Assembly: GCA_033763835.1 (NCBI GenBank)
Contig: JANRJS010000013.1
Coordinates: 1-64,000, forward strand
DNA from: JAPKYZ01 sp033763835
Lineage (GTDB): Bacteria; Acidobacteriota; Terriglobia; Bryobacterales; Bryobacteraceae
Direction: 5' to 3'
DNA length: 64,000 nucleotides
Shown: piece after piece, positions 49,593-57,235 of the stretch
How positions within the stretch are numbered: the first letter of the stretch is position 1
Layout: the number at the start of each line of letters is the position of its first letter
Notes under the pieces: model-generated
The model's input: the letters and a program-made list of their open reading frames with translations, nothing else
What the model was told of the DNA's origin: nothing
The model's database searches: none
Program-made: the position numbers and the translations under genes

Positions 49593-49730
49593 AAAAACCG
49601 CCCGTTTCCAGGAACTTTCGGCACGTCAGAACCACCCCGGCGCGTGCTGATATAAAATTCCAGAAATGGTGAAGATCGGCTTGACCTTCGCGGCCGCAAG
49701 CCACAGTTCGCTCGGTGCTTCGTCTGGTGA

Positions 49731-50435
49731 GTGGACCCGTACGGAAGTCTTTTCGTGACTCCGAGGCCTATTGTTGCGATTGTCGACGACGAACCTTCGG
49801 TTTTGCGAGGCTTGTCTCGTCTGCTCGAGACCGCCGATTATTCCGTACAGACGTTCTCGTCTCCGGATGAGTTCCTGAATCGTCCGGCAGGCCAATCCCC
49901 GGCCTGTTTGATTCTGGATCTCAACATGCCAACGATGACTGGCCTCGAACTCCAGGAACGGCTGCGCAACGGGCTCGAAACGCTACCCATCATTTTTCTC
50001 AGCGGTACGGCTCGAGTTCCGGATTCGGTCCAAGCGTTACGGCAGGGTGCGGTCGATTTTCTGACCAAGCCGGTGGCGGCGAAAGACCTGCTGGCCGCGG
50101 TGTCCGCGGCGGTGCAATGTCATCGGACGCTCGTCGCGGAGCATGCTCGCCGCGAAGGCATGCGCGCTTTGCTGGCTACGTTGACCCCACGAGAACGCGA
50201 GGTTGGAGTCCTAGTCACGCAAGGGCTTCTCAACAAGCAAATCGCGTGGATGCTGAACATCACCGAAACTACGGTGAAGGTTCATCGCGGAAGAGTGATG
50301 GAGAAACTGAGAGTGCAATCCGTTCCCGACTTAGTCCGCTTCCTCGAAACGCTGGGTGTGTCAAACGAAGTTCACGGGAATGCGGCGGCCACTGCACTAC
50401 CACTGGCTAAGTCGCCTGCTGGTGTTGCCGAATAA
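49731..50435 (+). CDS. FixJ/NarL-type response regulator
   Basis: The 234-residue protein has a receiver (about 13-130) with D19/D20 in VAIVDDEP, phosphoacceptor D63 in LILDLNMPTMTG and lysine in FLTKPVA. A LuxR-type helix-turn-helix (about 152-210) has LTPREREVGVLVTQGLLNKQ and TETTVKVHRGRVMEKL. FixJ-like proteins pair with FixL-like PAS kinases, and one such kinase (51672-53843) lies 1.2 kb downstream. GTG 49731 or GTG 49755 may be the start. It overlaps the convergent receiver gene by 29 bp at its 3' end. Confidence 0.93.
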   Translation: MDPYGSLFVTPRPIVAIVDDEPSVLRGLSRLLETADYSVQTFSSPDEFLNRPAGQSPACLILDLNMPTMTGLELQERLRNGLETLPIIFLSGTARVPDSVQALRQGAVDFLTKPVAAKDLLAAVSAAVQCHRTLVAEHARREGMRALLATLTPREREVGVLVTQGLLNKQIAWMLNITETTVKVHRGRVMEKLRVQSVPDLVRFLETLGVSNEVHGNAAATALPLAKSPAGVAE

Positions 50436-50784
50436 CCAATTGGACGGCATCCAGTAATGCGGCCGCGCCAAAGGGTTTCCGAAGCCGAACGACGATCCTG
50501 CCGTCCGATAAATGCCTCTGGTCGTATGCCCGCTCTTCGGTTGCCGAAATCACCACGGTCGGCAGTTCCGTACCTCGGGTTGTCAGTTCCGCCATTAGTT
50601 CGTCGCCGCTCATTCCTCCAAGCTGGCGATCCAGAATCAAGCAATCCGGCCCGTTCGAAGCCAGATATACAAGGAATTCCTCGGCCGATGCAAACGAGTT
50701 CACTTCGAAGCCGAACGCACACAACAACCGGCTCAATCCTGTGCGGACCGAGGGATCGTCGTCGACGACTGCGATCTGTACCAT
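50407..50784 (-). CDS. Single-domain response regulator (FixJ-type receiver)
   Basis: The 125-residue receiver has the acidic pocket D8-D10 (IAVVDDDPSVRTGLSRLL), phosphoacceptor D52 (CLILDRQLGGMSG), a TVVISA switch and LRKPF lysine. The sequence is close to the receiver half of FixJ/NodW proteins but lacks the helix-turn-helix, so it may be a phosphate sink or an anti-regulator for the adjacent FixJ protein. It converges on and overlaps that gene by 29 bp. I see no remnant of a DNA-binding domain downstream, so it is probably a natural single-domain form. Confidence 0.9.
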   Translation of the reverse strand: MVQIAVVDDDPSVRTGLSRLLCAFGFEVNSFASAEEFLVYLASNGPDCLILDRQLGGMSGDELMAELTTRGTELPTVVISATEERAYDQRHLSDGRIVVRLRKPFGAAALLDAVQLVIRQHQQAT

Positions 50785-51048
50785 TCAAGTCTCCTGGCAC
50801 ATTCCTGTGGGCCTTGGGGAATTCGGGTTGGCTGCGCTGGGAGACAGGCGGGCGGCCCGATGTGAGACGATCAAAAGCTACGGCATAGCTTAGTCGAAGG
50901 ATACGGCGGTAGCTCGGACGCCACAATAAGACCTTGGTGCTACGCGCAATTGGCGGAACCGCTTCCATGGGCCTAAAGCGTAATATCGCCTCTCCCGGGA
51001 CCTCCCTAAGATAAAGGAGCGAATGGATGCGGGAGGAGGATTCGGCTC

Positions 51049-51510
51049 ATGCAAATTCTGGTAAAAGCTAGCGCTCCGGGAACGGCGAACTTCCGGATAT
51101 GGCTTAGCGCGGCGTTGCTTGGCGTTTTTGTCGCGGCGGTCGCGCCGGCGCAGAAGTTGAGCCTGCCTAAGGCGGGGCTCCCGGGAGAATGGCGCGAGAT
51201 CGGAAAGCTGACGGCGAATTTCGTCGCCGACCACGATTCGATCCTCGTCAAAGGCCCCTTCGACGGCTTTCGCCGAATCAAGCTGCGAGTATCGGAAGCG
51301 GACGTAGAACTTCGGCGGCTGGTCGTCGCCTACGACAACGGCAAAGAAGAGGAATTGGATGTTCGCCAGTCGCTCCGAGCCGGAGAGGAAACCCGCTCGA
51401 TGAATCTGAAGGGATTCGGACGGCAAAGTATCCGCAAGATCGACCTTTGGTACAACACCAAGGGCCTCAAAAGCGGCCGGGCTACCGTTACGGTTCTAGG
51501 GCTGAAGTAA
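51049..51510 (+). CDS. Secreted DUF2541-like beta protein
   Basis: The 153-residue protein has a signal peptide (about 10-34; IWLSAALLGVFVAAVAPAQ). The following beta-rich domain has the pattern WREIGKLTANFVADHDSILV, FDGFRRIKLRVSEADVELRR, VVAYDNGKEEELDVRQSLRA and IRKIDLWYNTKG, which resembles DUF2541. No enzymatic motif is visible. Proteins of this kind are periplasmic or secreted with unknown role. Start ATG 51049 follows GGAGGAGG. It lies 161 bp upstream of the hybrid kinase on the same strand; a functional link is possible but not shown. Confidence 0.7.
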   Translation: MQILVKASAPGTANFRIWLSAALLGVFVAAVAPAQKLSLPKAGLPGEWREIGKLTANFVADHDSILVKGPFDGFRRIKLRVSEADVELRRLVVAYDNGKEEELDVRQSLRAGEETRSMNLKGFGRQSIRKIDLWYNTKGLKSGRATVTVLGLK

Positions 51511-51671
51511 GCCAGCATCGCGAAAAGTCCGTCGCGCTTGCGGACGTCTCCCTGAGATATACTTAGGCAGTTTTCGAAAGGGTGAGCGCCGCCGCTCCGT
51601 TCGCCTTGGAAATGGGATCGACGGCAAACCGGCCATCTTAAGATCGATCCGGGCCGGTTCACCACACTCAC

Positions 51672-53843
51672 GTGAACTCAGGCCACTTGCTAGCGGGCGC
51701 CGGGTTGTGGCTCTTGTCCGCAGTTCTTCAAGCGCAGACGCCGCCTAGAGCCTGGCGGGTTGTTGTCTTGCATCCCACCGATCTGTATTCCCGAAACATC
51801 GCCCAAATCGACGCCGGCATTCGCGCGACTTTCGCCCAAGTCTCCCGGCGCGTCGAGTTGTTTCCCGAATCCCTGCACCTTCCCCAGAACGCCCAGAACC
51901 TAAGCGATGTCGCCGAAGATCTCAAACGGCGGCATCCGGCGGAATTGGTGGACCTCGTAATCGCGAACTCGTCGTACGTCGACGACTTCCTGAATCGGTA
52001 TCCCAACCTTTGGCCGGGTATTCCGCGCGTCCATCTCGGAACGGACATCTCCGACACGGATCGCGTCTTCGGTCCGAATGCCACGGGGCTTAAGGTTCGA
52101 ATCGAAATGGAAGCCACCATCGACCTTGCGGTCCGCCTCCAGCCTAATGCGCGCAATGTGGTGCTGGTAGGTGGGGCTTACGCGTCGGATCAACATTTTC
52201 TTCGCGTGGTCAAGCGGCACTTGGCGGAAAAGTACCCCGCGATTCAAGTCCGCTCCTTAGACAATCTCCCCTACCAACGGCAATTAGAAGAACTGGGGAA
52301 ACTGCCCCCCGACTTCATCGCCATGTACCTCACGCTCTACCAGGATTCTACGGGGGCTTATTTTGATATCGCTCAATTGGCGCGCGAGATCGCGCAAGCT
52401 TCCACCGCCCCGATCTACTACTCGCAGATTTCCGGCGTCGGCGAAGGATACGTCGGATGCGTGTGCATGGAATGGGAGCGGGTCGGCAGAGAGGCGGCCG
52501 TGCTGGCGCTCAAGGTCCTACAAGGGCAAAATCCCGAATCCATTCCCGTCCCACCCACGGTGCGCGGCCCCACCGCCGTGGACTGGAGGCAGTTGAATCG
52601 CTGGGGCATCTCCGAAAGCAACCTGCCGCCGGGAACCCGAGTCCTTTTCCGCCCTCGCAATATCTGGAGCGAGTACCGTTGGTACGTCATCGGCGCCATG
52701 GGCGTCGTTTTGGTACAAGCCCTCCTGATTGCCGGTCTGCTTTTCCAACGCGCGAAACGCCGCCGGGCCGAGGCCGACGTGCGCGAAAGCGAATCGCGCT
52801 TCCGCACCATCGCCGACAGTGCGCCGGTCATGATCGTGATCTGCAATGCGCAATCCAACTGCGAATGGTGCAATAAGGCCTGGCTGGAGTTTACGGGAGC
52901 GACTCTCGCCGATTCTATCGGTTTGAGCTACGACAGCCACTTTCACCCCGACGACCGGCGATCGATTCGCGATGCGAGTCCCGGCCGCCCACTGGAAATG
53001 CGGCTCCGCGGGCGCGATGGAGAGTACCGCTGGGTCTTGTGCACCCAGACGATTCGGGCGGGCGGGGACAAAGGCTTCATCGGCTCCGGTATCGACATCT
53101 CGGAGCGGAAAGAAACCGAAGCCGCCCTACAGAAGAACCGGGCCGAAGTCGCTCACTTAGCCCGGCTATCTCTAATGGGCGAACTTCTGGCCTCCATCTC
53201 TCACGAACTGAACCAGCCGCTCACCAGTATCCGGACTAACGCCGAAGTCGCCCAGATTCTGATCGGCCGTGAAAATCCCGACCTGGAAAAGATACGGGAG
53301 TGCCTCGCCGATATCGTCGGCGACGATTACCGCGCTAGCGAGATTATCGTCCGTCTCCGTGGTCTGGCTAAGAGGCAAACGCAGAAGCCCGTCTCTCTCG
53401 ACATCGAGTCTTTGGTCGTCGAGGTCATGCGTCTCGTCCAATCGGATGCGCTCCTGCACAAAGTAATCCTTTCGGTCCAACGCGAGGATAATCTGCCGCT
53501 CGTCCATGGGGATCGGATTGGCCTACAACAGGTGTTGCTCAATCTCTTGCTAAACGCCGTGTCGGCGGCGCAGGAATGCCCACCACCCCGCCGCAAAGTC
53601 GCGGTCTCGGTCGCCCGCGCCGGAGCGTCCGTTCAAATCGACGTTCGCGACTGGGCGAATGGAATCCGGGCGGATAAATTGAGCCGCTTATTCGAGCCGT
53701 TCTTCACCACCAAGCCCGACGGCTTAGGCATGGGACTGCCCATCTGCAAGAACATCATCGAATCGCACAACGGTCGCCTGTGGGCGGAAAACAACCCGGA
53801 CGAAGGGGCGACCTTTCATTTCACTCTGCCGATTTCCTCCTGA
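51672..53843 (+). CDS. Hybrid sensor kinase: ABC substrate-binding domain, membrane helix, PAS, HisKA, HATPase
   Basis: From GTG 51672 the protein has 723 residues. A signal peptide (about 1-22) and an ABC-transporter-substrate-binding (TrpX/XynX-like) domain at about 27-320 (WRVVVLHPTDLYSRNIAQID; IYYSQISGVGEGYVGCVCME) form a periplasmic sensor. A membrane helix lies at about 340-360 and a PAS domain at about 375-485 (FRTIADSAPVMIVI, SEWC-like NCEWCNKAWLEFTG). HisKA has a His in LLASISHELNQPLTSI, as in FixL/DctS kinases, and a HATPase_c domain ends the protein. The G1 box reads DWANGIR, with Ala in place of the usual first Gly. The partner is probably the FixJ-type regulator at 49731. Confidence 0.9.
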   Translation: MNSGHLLAGAGLWLLSAVLQAQTPPRAWRVVVLHPTDLYSRNIAQIDAGIRATFAQVSRRVELFPESLHLPQNAQNLSDVAEDLKRRHPAELVDLVIANSSYVDDFLNRYPNLWPGIPRVHLGTDISDTDRVFGPNATGLKVRIEMEATIDLAVRLQPNARNVVLVGGAYASDQHFLRVVKRHLAEKYPAIQVRSLDNLPYQRQLEELGKLPPDFIAMYLTLYQDSTGAYFDIAQLAREIAQASTAPIYYSQISGVGEGYVGCVCMEWERVGREAAVLALKVLQGQNPESIPVPPTVRGPTAVDWRQLNRWGISESNLPPGTRVLFRPRNIWSEYRWYVIGAMGVVLVQALLIAGLLFQRAKRRRAEADVRESESRFRTIADSAPVMIVICNAQSNCEWCNKAWLEFTGATLADSIGLSYDSHFHPDDRRSIRDASPGRPLEMRLRGRDGEYRWVLCTQTIRAGGDKGFIGSGIDISERKETEAALQKNRAEVAHLARLSLMGELLASISHELNQPLTSIRTNAEVAQILIGRENPDLEKIRECLADIVGDDYRASEIIVRLRGLAKRQTQKPVSLDIESLVVEVMRLVQSDALLHKVILSVQREDNLPLVHGDRIGLQQVLLNLLLNAVSAAQECPPPRRKVAVSVARAGASVQIDVRDWANGIRADKLSRLFEPFFTTKPDGLGMGLPICKNIIESHNGRLWAENNPDEGATFHFTLPISS

Positions 53844-54154
53844 AAACGTTCGTATAAGAATCACTTAAAACCTTGCCGGAAGTCCCTTCGTGGGAACGTG
53901 TCGAGTATTTCCGAAGCTTACGCCGCCGACACGGCACGACGATATAGCACTTTGGTCGTAAATGTCCGAACCCGTTCATCACACCAAAGTAGGATGGCCA
54001 GAGCTTTCGCTTTTCGGTAGTCTTCAATCCGAGGATCGTTGCGCAGATCGCCAGACGCGGGGTGAGCGGTCTTTCGAAAACCGGCGTTTCTAAACCGCCA
54101 GTGCGGCCTCTGAGATGCTCTTAATCGCTTAGTCAGAAGGAGAACACAACAGAT
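53844..54154. other. 311-bp intergenic region, no gene seen
   Basis: Neither strand has a supported coding frame. The region should hold the promoter of the amidase gene; an AAGGAG ribosome-binding site lies at about 54136-54142. I find no RNA gene or clear terminator with a U-run here. Confidence 0.5.
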
Positions 54155-55621
54155 ATGACCGACTCAAAAAGCCAGTCGGCGGGGCTCGAAATCGTTTCTT
54201 GGAACGCGAACGACTTAGCTCGCCGCATCAAAGCGAAGGAAGTCTCGTGTGTAGAGGTGATGGACGCCTATCTGGCGCAAATTCGCCGTTACAATCCCCG
54301 CGTGAACGCCATCGTCGCTCTGCAGGACGAGGCGGGTTTACGCGCGCAGGCGGCCGAACGCGACCGGCAGCTCGCTCGCGGCGAGTATCTCGGCTGGATG
54401 CACGGCATGCCGCAAGCGATTAAGGACACGGCGTGGGCGAAGGGGATTGTCTCCACCTCGGGATCGCCGATCCTGAAAGACTTCGTAGCGCCCGAAGACG
54501 CGGTGATTACCGAGCGAGCGAAAAAAGCCGGTGCCATCGTCATCGGCAAGACCAATGTTCCCGAGTTTGCCCTTGGATCGAATACCTTCAATCCGGTCTA
54601 CGGCACCACGTACAACCCTTACAACTTGAAGAAGACCGTCGGCGGCAGCAGCGGCGGCGCGGCGGCAGCGTTGGCGGCTCACATGCTCCCCGTCGCCGAC
54701 GGCAGCGACATGGGCGGCTCCATCCGGAATCCCTCGGCTTACTGCAACGTCTACGGGTTGCGTCCATCGGCGGGCGTGGTCCCCTTTGCGCCCACTGAGG
54801 AAGTGTTCGTCCAGCAGTTCGCCACCGAAGGGCCGATGGGCCGCACGGTGAAAGACGTGGCCATGCTGCTCTCCATTCAGGCCGGTCACGATCCACGCGC
54901 GCCCTTGTCCGTAAACCTCGACCCCAGCCAGTTCGCCGGTGCGCTCGAAAGCGACGTCAAGGGAAAGAAAATCGCGTGGATGGGCGATTGGAACGGCTAC
55001 TTCGCCACCGAGCCCGGCGTACTCGATGTATGCCGCGACAGTTTGAAGTACTTTACTTCCCTCGGTTGCATCGTGGAAGAGGCGCTCCCGGACTTCGATC
55101 CCGAAGAACTCTGGCAGATCTGGCTCACCCATCGAGCTTGGATCATCGGAAACTATCTGGGCCGCTTTTATGCCGATCCCGCCAAACGAGCGCTTATGAA
55201 GGACACGGCGCGGTGGGAAGTCGAGACCTCCGGGAACCTAACGTCGAGTCAGGTGTTCGCTTCCTCGATGAGGCGGTCGGCGTGGGCGCAGGCGGTTCGC
55301 ATTTTCTTCGAAAAGTACGACTTCGCCATCGCTCCAACCGCGCAAGTATTCCCCTTCGACGCTTCCATCCCTTATCCCAAGGAAGTCGGCGGCCGCACCA
55401 TGCAGACCTACCATCAATGGATGGGCATCGTACTGCCCTGGACGATGGCCGGTACTCCCATCATGAACGCTCCCGCCGGATTTAACGCCGCCGGGCTGCC
55501 CATGGGCTTTCAGATCATTAGCAAGCGCCAAGCCGAACTCGCCGTCCTGAAGATGTCCTACGCCTACGAACGGGAATCTAAGTGGGTGGAACGGCACCCC
55601 GCCCCCATTCTGAGCGAATAG
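54155..55621 (+). CDS. Amidase-signature family hydrolase
   Basis: The 488-residue protein carries the Ser-cisSer-Lys triad of the amidase signature family: K90 in QAIKDT, S165 in VGGSSGGAAAA and S189 in GSDMGGSIRNP. No signal peptide is seen, so it is cytoplasmic. Family members hydrolyse carboxamides such as aryl or alkyl amides, fatty-acid amides and indole-acetamide, and include GatA. No gatB/gatC is adjacent, and sequence features such as the LPWTMAGTPIMNAPAGFNAA region fit a free catabolic amidase better than GatA. Downstream come a SphA-like outer-membrane channel and a molybdenum hydroxylase, suggesting degradation of an aromatic or N-heterocyclic amide. Confidence 0.92.
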   Translation: MTDSKSQSAGLEIVSWNANDLARRIKAKEVSCVEVMDAYLAQIRRYNPRVNAIVALQDEAGLRAQAAERDRQLARGEYLGWMHGMPQAIKDTAWAKGIVSTSGSPILKDFVAPEDAVITERAKKAGAIVIGKTNVPEFALGSNTFNPVYGTTYNPYNLKKTVGGSSGGAAAALAAHMLPVADGSDMGGSIRNPSAYCNVYGLRPSAGVVPFAPTEEVFVQQFATEGPMGRTVKDVAMLLSIQAGHDPRAPLSVNLDPSQFAGALESDVKGKKIAWMGDWNGYFATEPGVLDVCRDSLKYFTSLGCIVEEALPDFDPEELWQIWLTHRAWIIGNYLGRFYADPAKRALMKDTARWEVETSGNLTSSQVFASSMRRSAWAQAVRIFFEKYDFAIAPTAQVFPFDASIPYPKEVGGRTMQTYHQWMGIVLPWTMAGTPIMNAPAGFNAAGLPMGFQIISKRQAELAVLKMSYAYERESKWVERHPAPILSE

Positions 55622-55677
55622 GAATTTGTCCGTGAAGTAGAGAGGGCTCGCGTGAGCTCTCTCCACGCAGGATTCCA

Positions 55678-56685
55678 ATGAAGATAAGCTTGGTCTCGCC
55701 AATAAACGCCCGTAAATGGGCATTCTTAATCGCCGTGAGTTTGGCGCAGGCCCTTGGCCAACAGAAAGGGCAATGGGTGCCTGGACAGTTCGGCCTGAAC
55801 GCGGGCGCGATTCCAGACCCAGGTCTCACCTACGTCAATATGGCGATCGGTTACTCCGCCAGTCGGCTAAGCGACACCCAAGGGAATCGCGTGCCGGGGA
55901 TCGGAGGCAGTTACTCCTTCTGGGTGGACGAGAACATTTTCTACTACGTTCCGAAGCGGAAATTTCTTGGCGGGTACTTCATGCCTTCGGTTTCCATTAA
56001 TGTCGCCCAAGGGCAATTAGTGGCCGACATTCAGGGGACCGGACTGGGCCTCGCAGGCAATGGCTCCGGGCTCGCCGACTTGTTCGTGCAGCCTTTGAAC
56101 ATAGGCTGGAAATTCGGAAAGCGAGTCGACTTCAACACCGGGTACGCATTCACCGCCCCTACTGGGCGATACACCCCGGGAGCGGGCGATAATGTGGGAT
56201 CGGGATACTGGGGACATAACGTTACGTCCGGAACTACGGTGTATCTCACCAAAGATCAAGGGGCCACGGCGAATTTTTCCACCATTTGGGAGACACATGG
56301 AGAGAAGACGGTGGCCAGCGTACCCGGAGGACGATTTAGCCTGATCAGGCCGGGGCAGGCATTTACACAAGAGTGGGGACTGGGCCAAGTCGTTCCGCTA
56401 ACAAAGAATCAAAGCCAACTCATGCAACTTGGTGTGGTGGGCTACGATCAATGGCAAACCACCAGGAACGAAGGCAGCTACATCGTCGCCGGACTCTCCG
56501 TCCCCGCTAGCGCGGTTCCCCGCTATTCCGCTCACGCGATTGGGTTCCAGGCCAACTACATTCTCCCGGCTAAGGACTTCTTAGCGTATTTTAAGTACTA
56601 CAACGAGTACCTGGCCTTCTCGCGTCCACAAGGACGCACCTTGGCATTCGGCTTTTCCTGGACGCGGCGCATTCCTAAGGCCTGA
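55678..56685 (+). CDS. SphA/MetA-like outer-membrane transporter (phenol meta-degradation family)
   Basis: The 335-residue protein has a signal peptide (about 1-28, ending AQALGQQ). Its beta-rich barrel sequence contains GQFGLNAGAIPDPGLTYVNM, NIGWKFGKRVDFNTGYAFTA, PTGRYTPGAGDNVGSGYWGH, and LAFGFSWTR near the end. This pattern is that of the phenol_MetA_deg / SphA outer-membrane family found in aromatic-degradation clusters. The GLTYVNM and PTGRY motifs are characteristic. It lies 56 bp after the amidase and 86 bp before the hydroxylase genes, all on one strand, supporting uptake of an aromatic or heterocyclic substrate. The ligand is not known. Confidence 0.8.
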   Translation: MKISLVSPINARKWAFLIAVSLAQALGQQKGQWVPGQFGLNAGAIPDPGLTYVNMAIGYSASRLSDTQGNRVPGIGGSYSFWVDENIFYYVPKRKFLGGYFMPSVSINVAQGQLVADIQGTGLGLAGNGSGLADLFVQPLNIGWKFGKRVDFNTGYAFTAPTGRYTPGAGDNVGSGYWGHNVTSGTTVYLTKDQGATANFSTIWETHGEKTVASVPGGRFSLIRPGQAFTQEWGLGQVVPLTKNQSQLMQLGVVGYDQWQTTRNEGSYIVAGLSVPASAVPRYSAHAIGFQANYILPAKDFLAYFKYYNEYLAFSRPQGRTLAFGFSWTRRIPKA

Positions 56686-56771
56686 GTCCAAATCTCGCGC
56701 AGCCCGCCATTACGTATACGGCATCTCGCCGCCCTCCGCCACGCCAACCGGCATACAATACGAACAAACCC

Positions 56772-57224
56772 ATGATTGAACTCAAGGTCAACGGACAAGC
56801 CCGGAAGTTCGACGGAGACGCCAACATGCCTCTCCTCTGGTACTTGCGCGACGAACTCGACCTTACCGGAGCCAAATTCGGCTGCGGCGCGGGCTTATGT
56901 GGCGCTTGCACGGTGCACCAGAATGGGGAAGCCATTCGCAGTTGCGTGACCCCGCTCCAAGCGGTGGCGGGTAAGGACATCACCACCATCGAAGGACTCA
57001 GCGCTACCGGTTCCCACCCTTGCCAGATCGCGTGGGAAAAGCATCATGTGTCCCAATGCGGCTACTGCCAAACCGGCCAGATCATGCAAGCCGCCGCGTT
57101 GCTGAAGAAAACCGCGAAGCCTACGGACGCACAAATCGACGAGGCGATGAACGGCAACATTTGCCGGTGCGGAACCTACACCCGGGTGCATGCCGCCATC
57201 AAGACTGCGGCGGGATTGAGGTAA
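56772..57224 (+). CDS. [2Fe-2S] small subunit of a molybdenum hydroxylase (IorA-like)
   Basis: The 150-residue protein has two Fe-S domains. The N-terminal plant-type cluster uses C38, C43, C46 and C58 (FGCGAGLCGACTVHQNGEAI followed by RSC). The C-terminal four-helix domain holds the second cluster in CGYCQTGQIMQAAALL and NICRCGTYTRVHAAI. This is the electron-transfer subunit of xanthine-oxidase-family enzymes of the isoquinoline 1-oxidoreductase / aldehyde-dehydrogenase type. It precedes the large subunit by 11 bp. No FAD subunit gene is seen, so it resembles IorAB-type two-subunit enzymes that pass electrons to a cytochrome. Confidence 0.95.
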   Translation: MIELKVNGQARKFDGDANMPLLWYLRDELDLTGAKFGCGAGLCGACTVHQNGEAIRSCVTPLQAVAGKDITTIEGLSATGSHPCQIAWEKHHVSQCGYCQTGQIMQAAALLKKTAKPTDAQIDEAMNGNICRCGTYTRVHAAIKTAAGLR

Positions 57225-57235
57225 GGAACGAACCC

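Noticed and set aside
57020..57235. Earlier start for the molybdenum large subunit
   Set aside because: It would overlap the Fe-S subunit gene by about 200 bp and put a nonsense stretch before the Tat-like segment; ATG 57236 is 11 bp after the stop of that gene.
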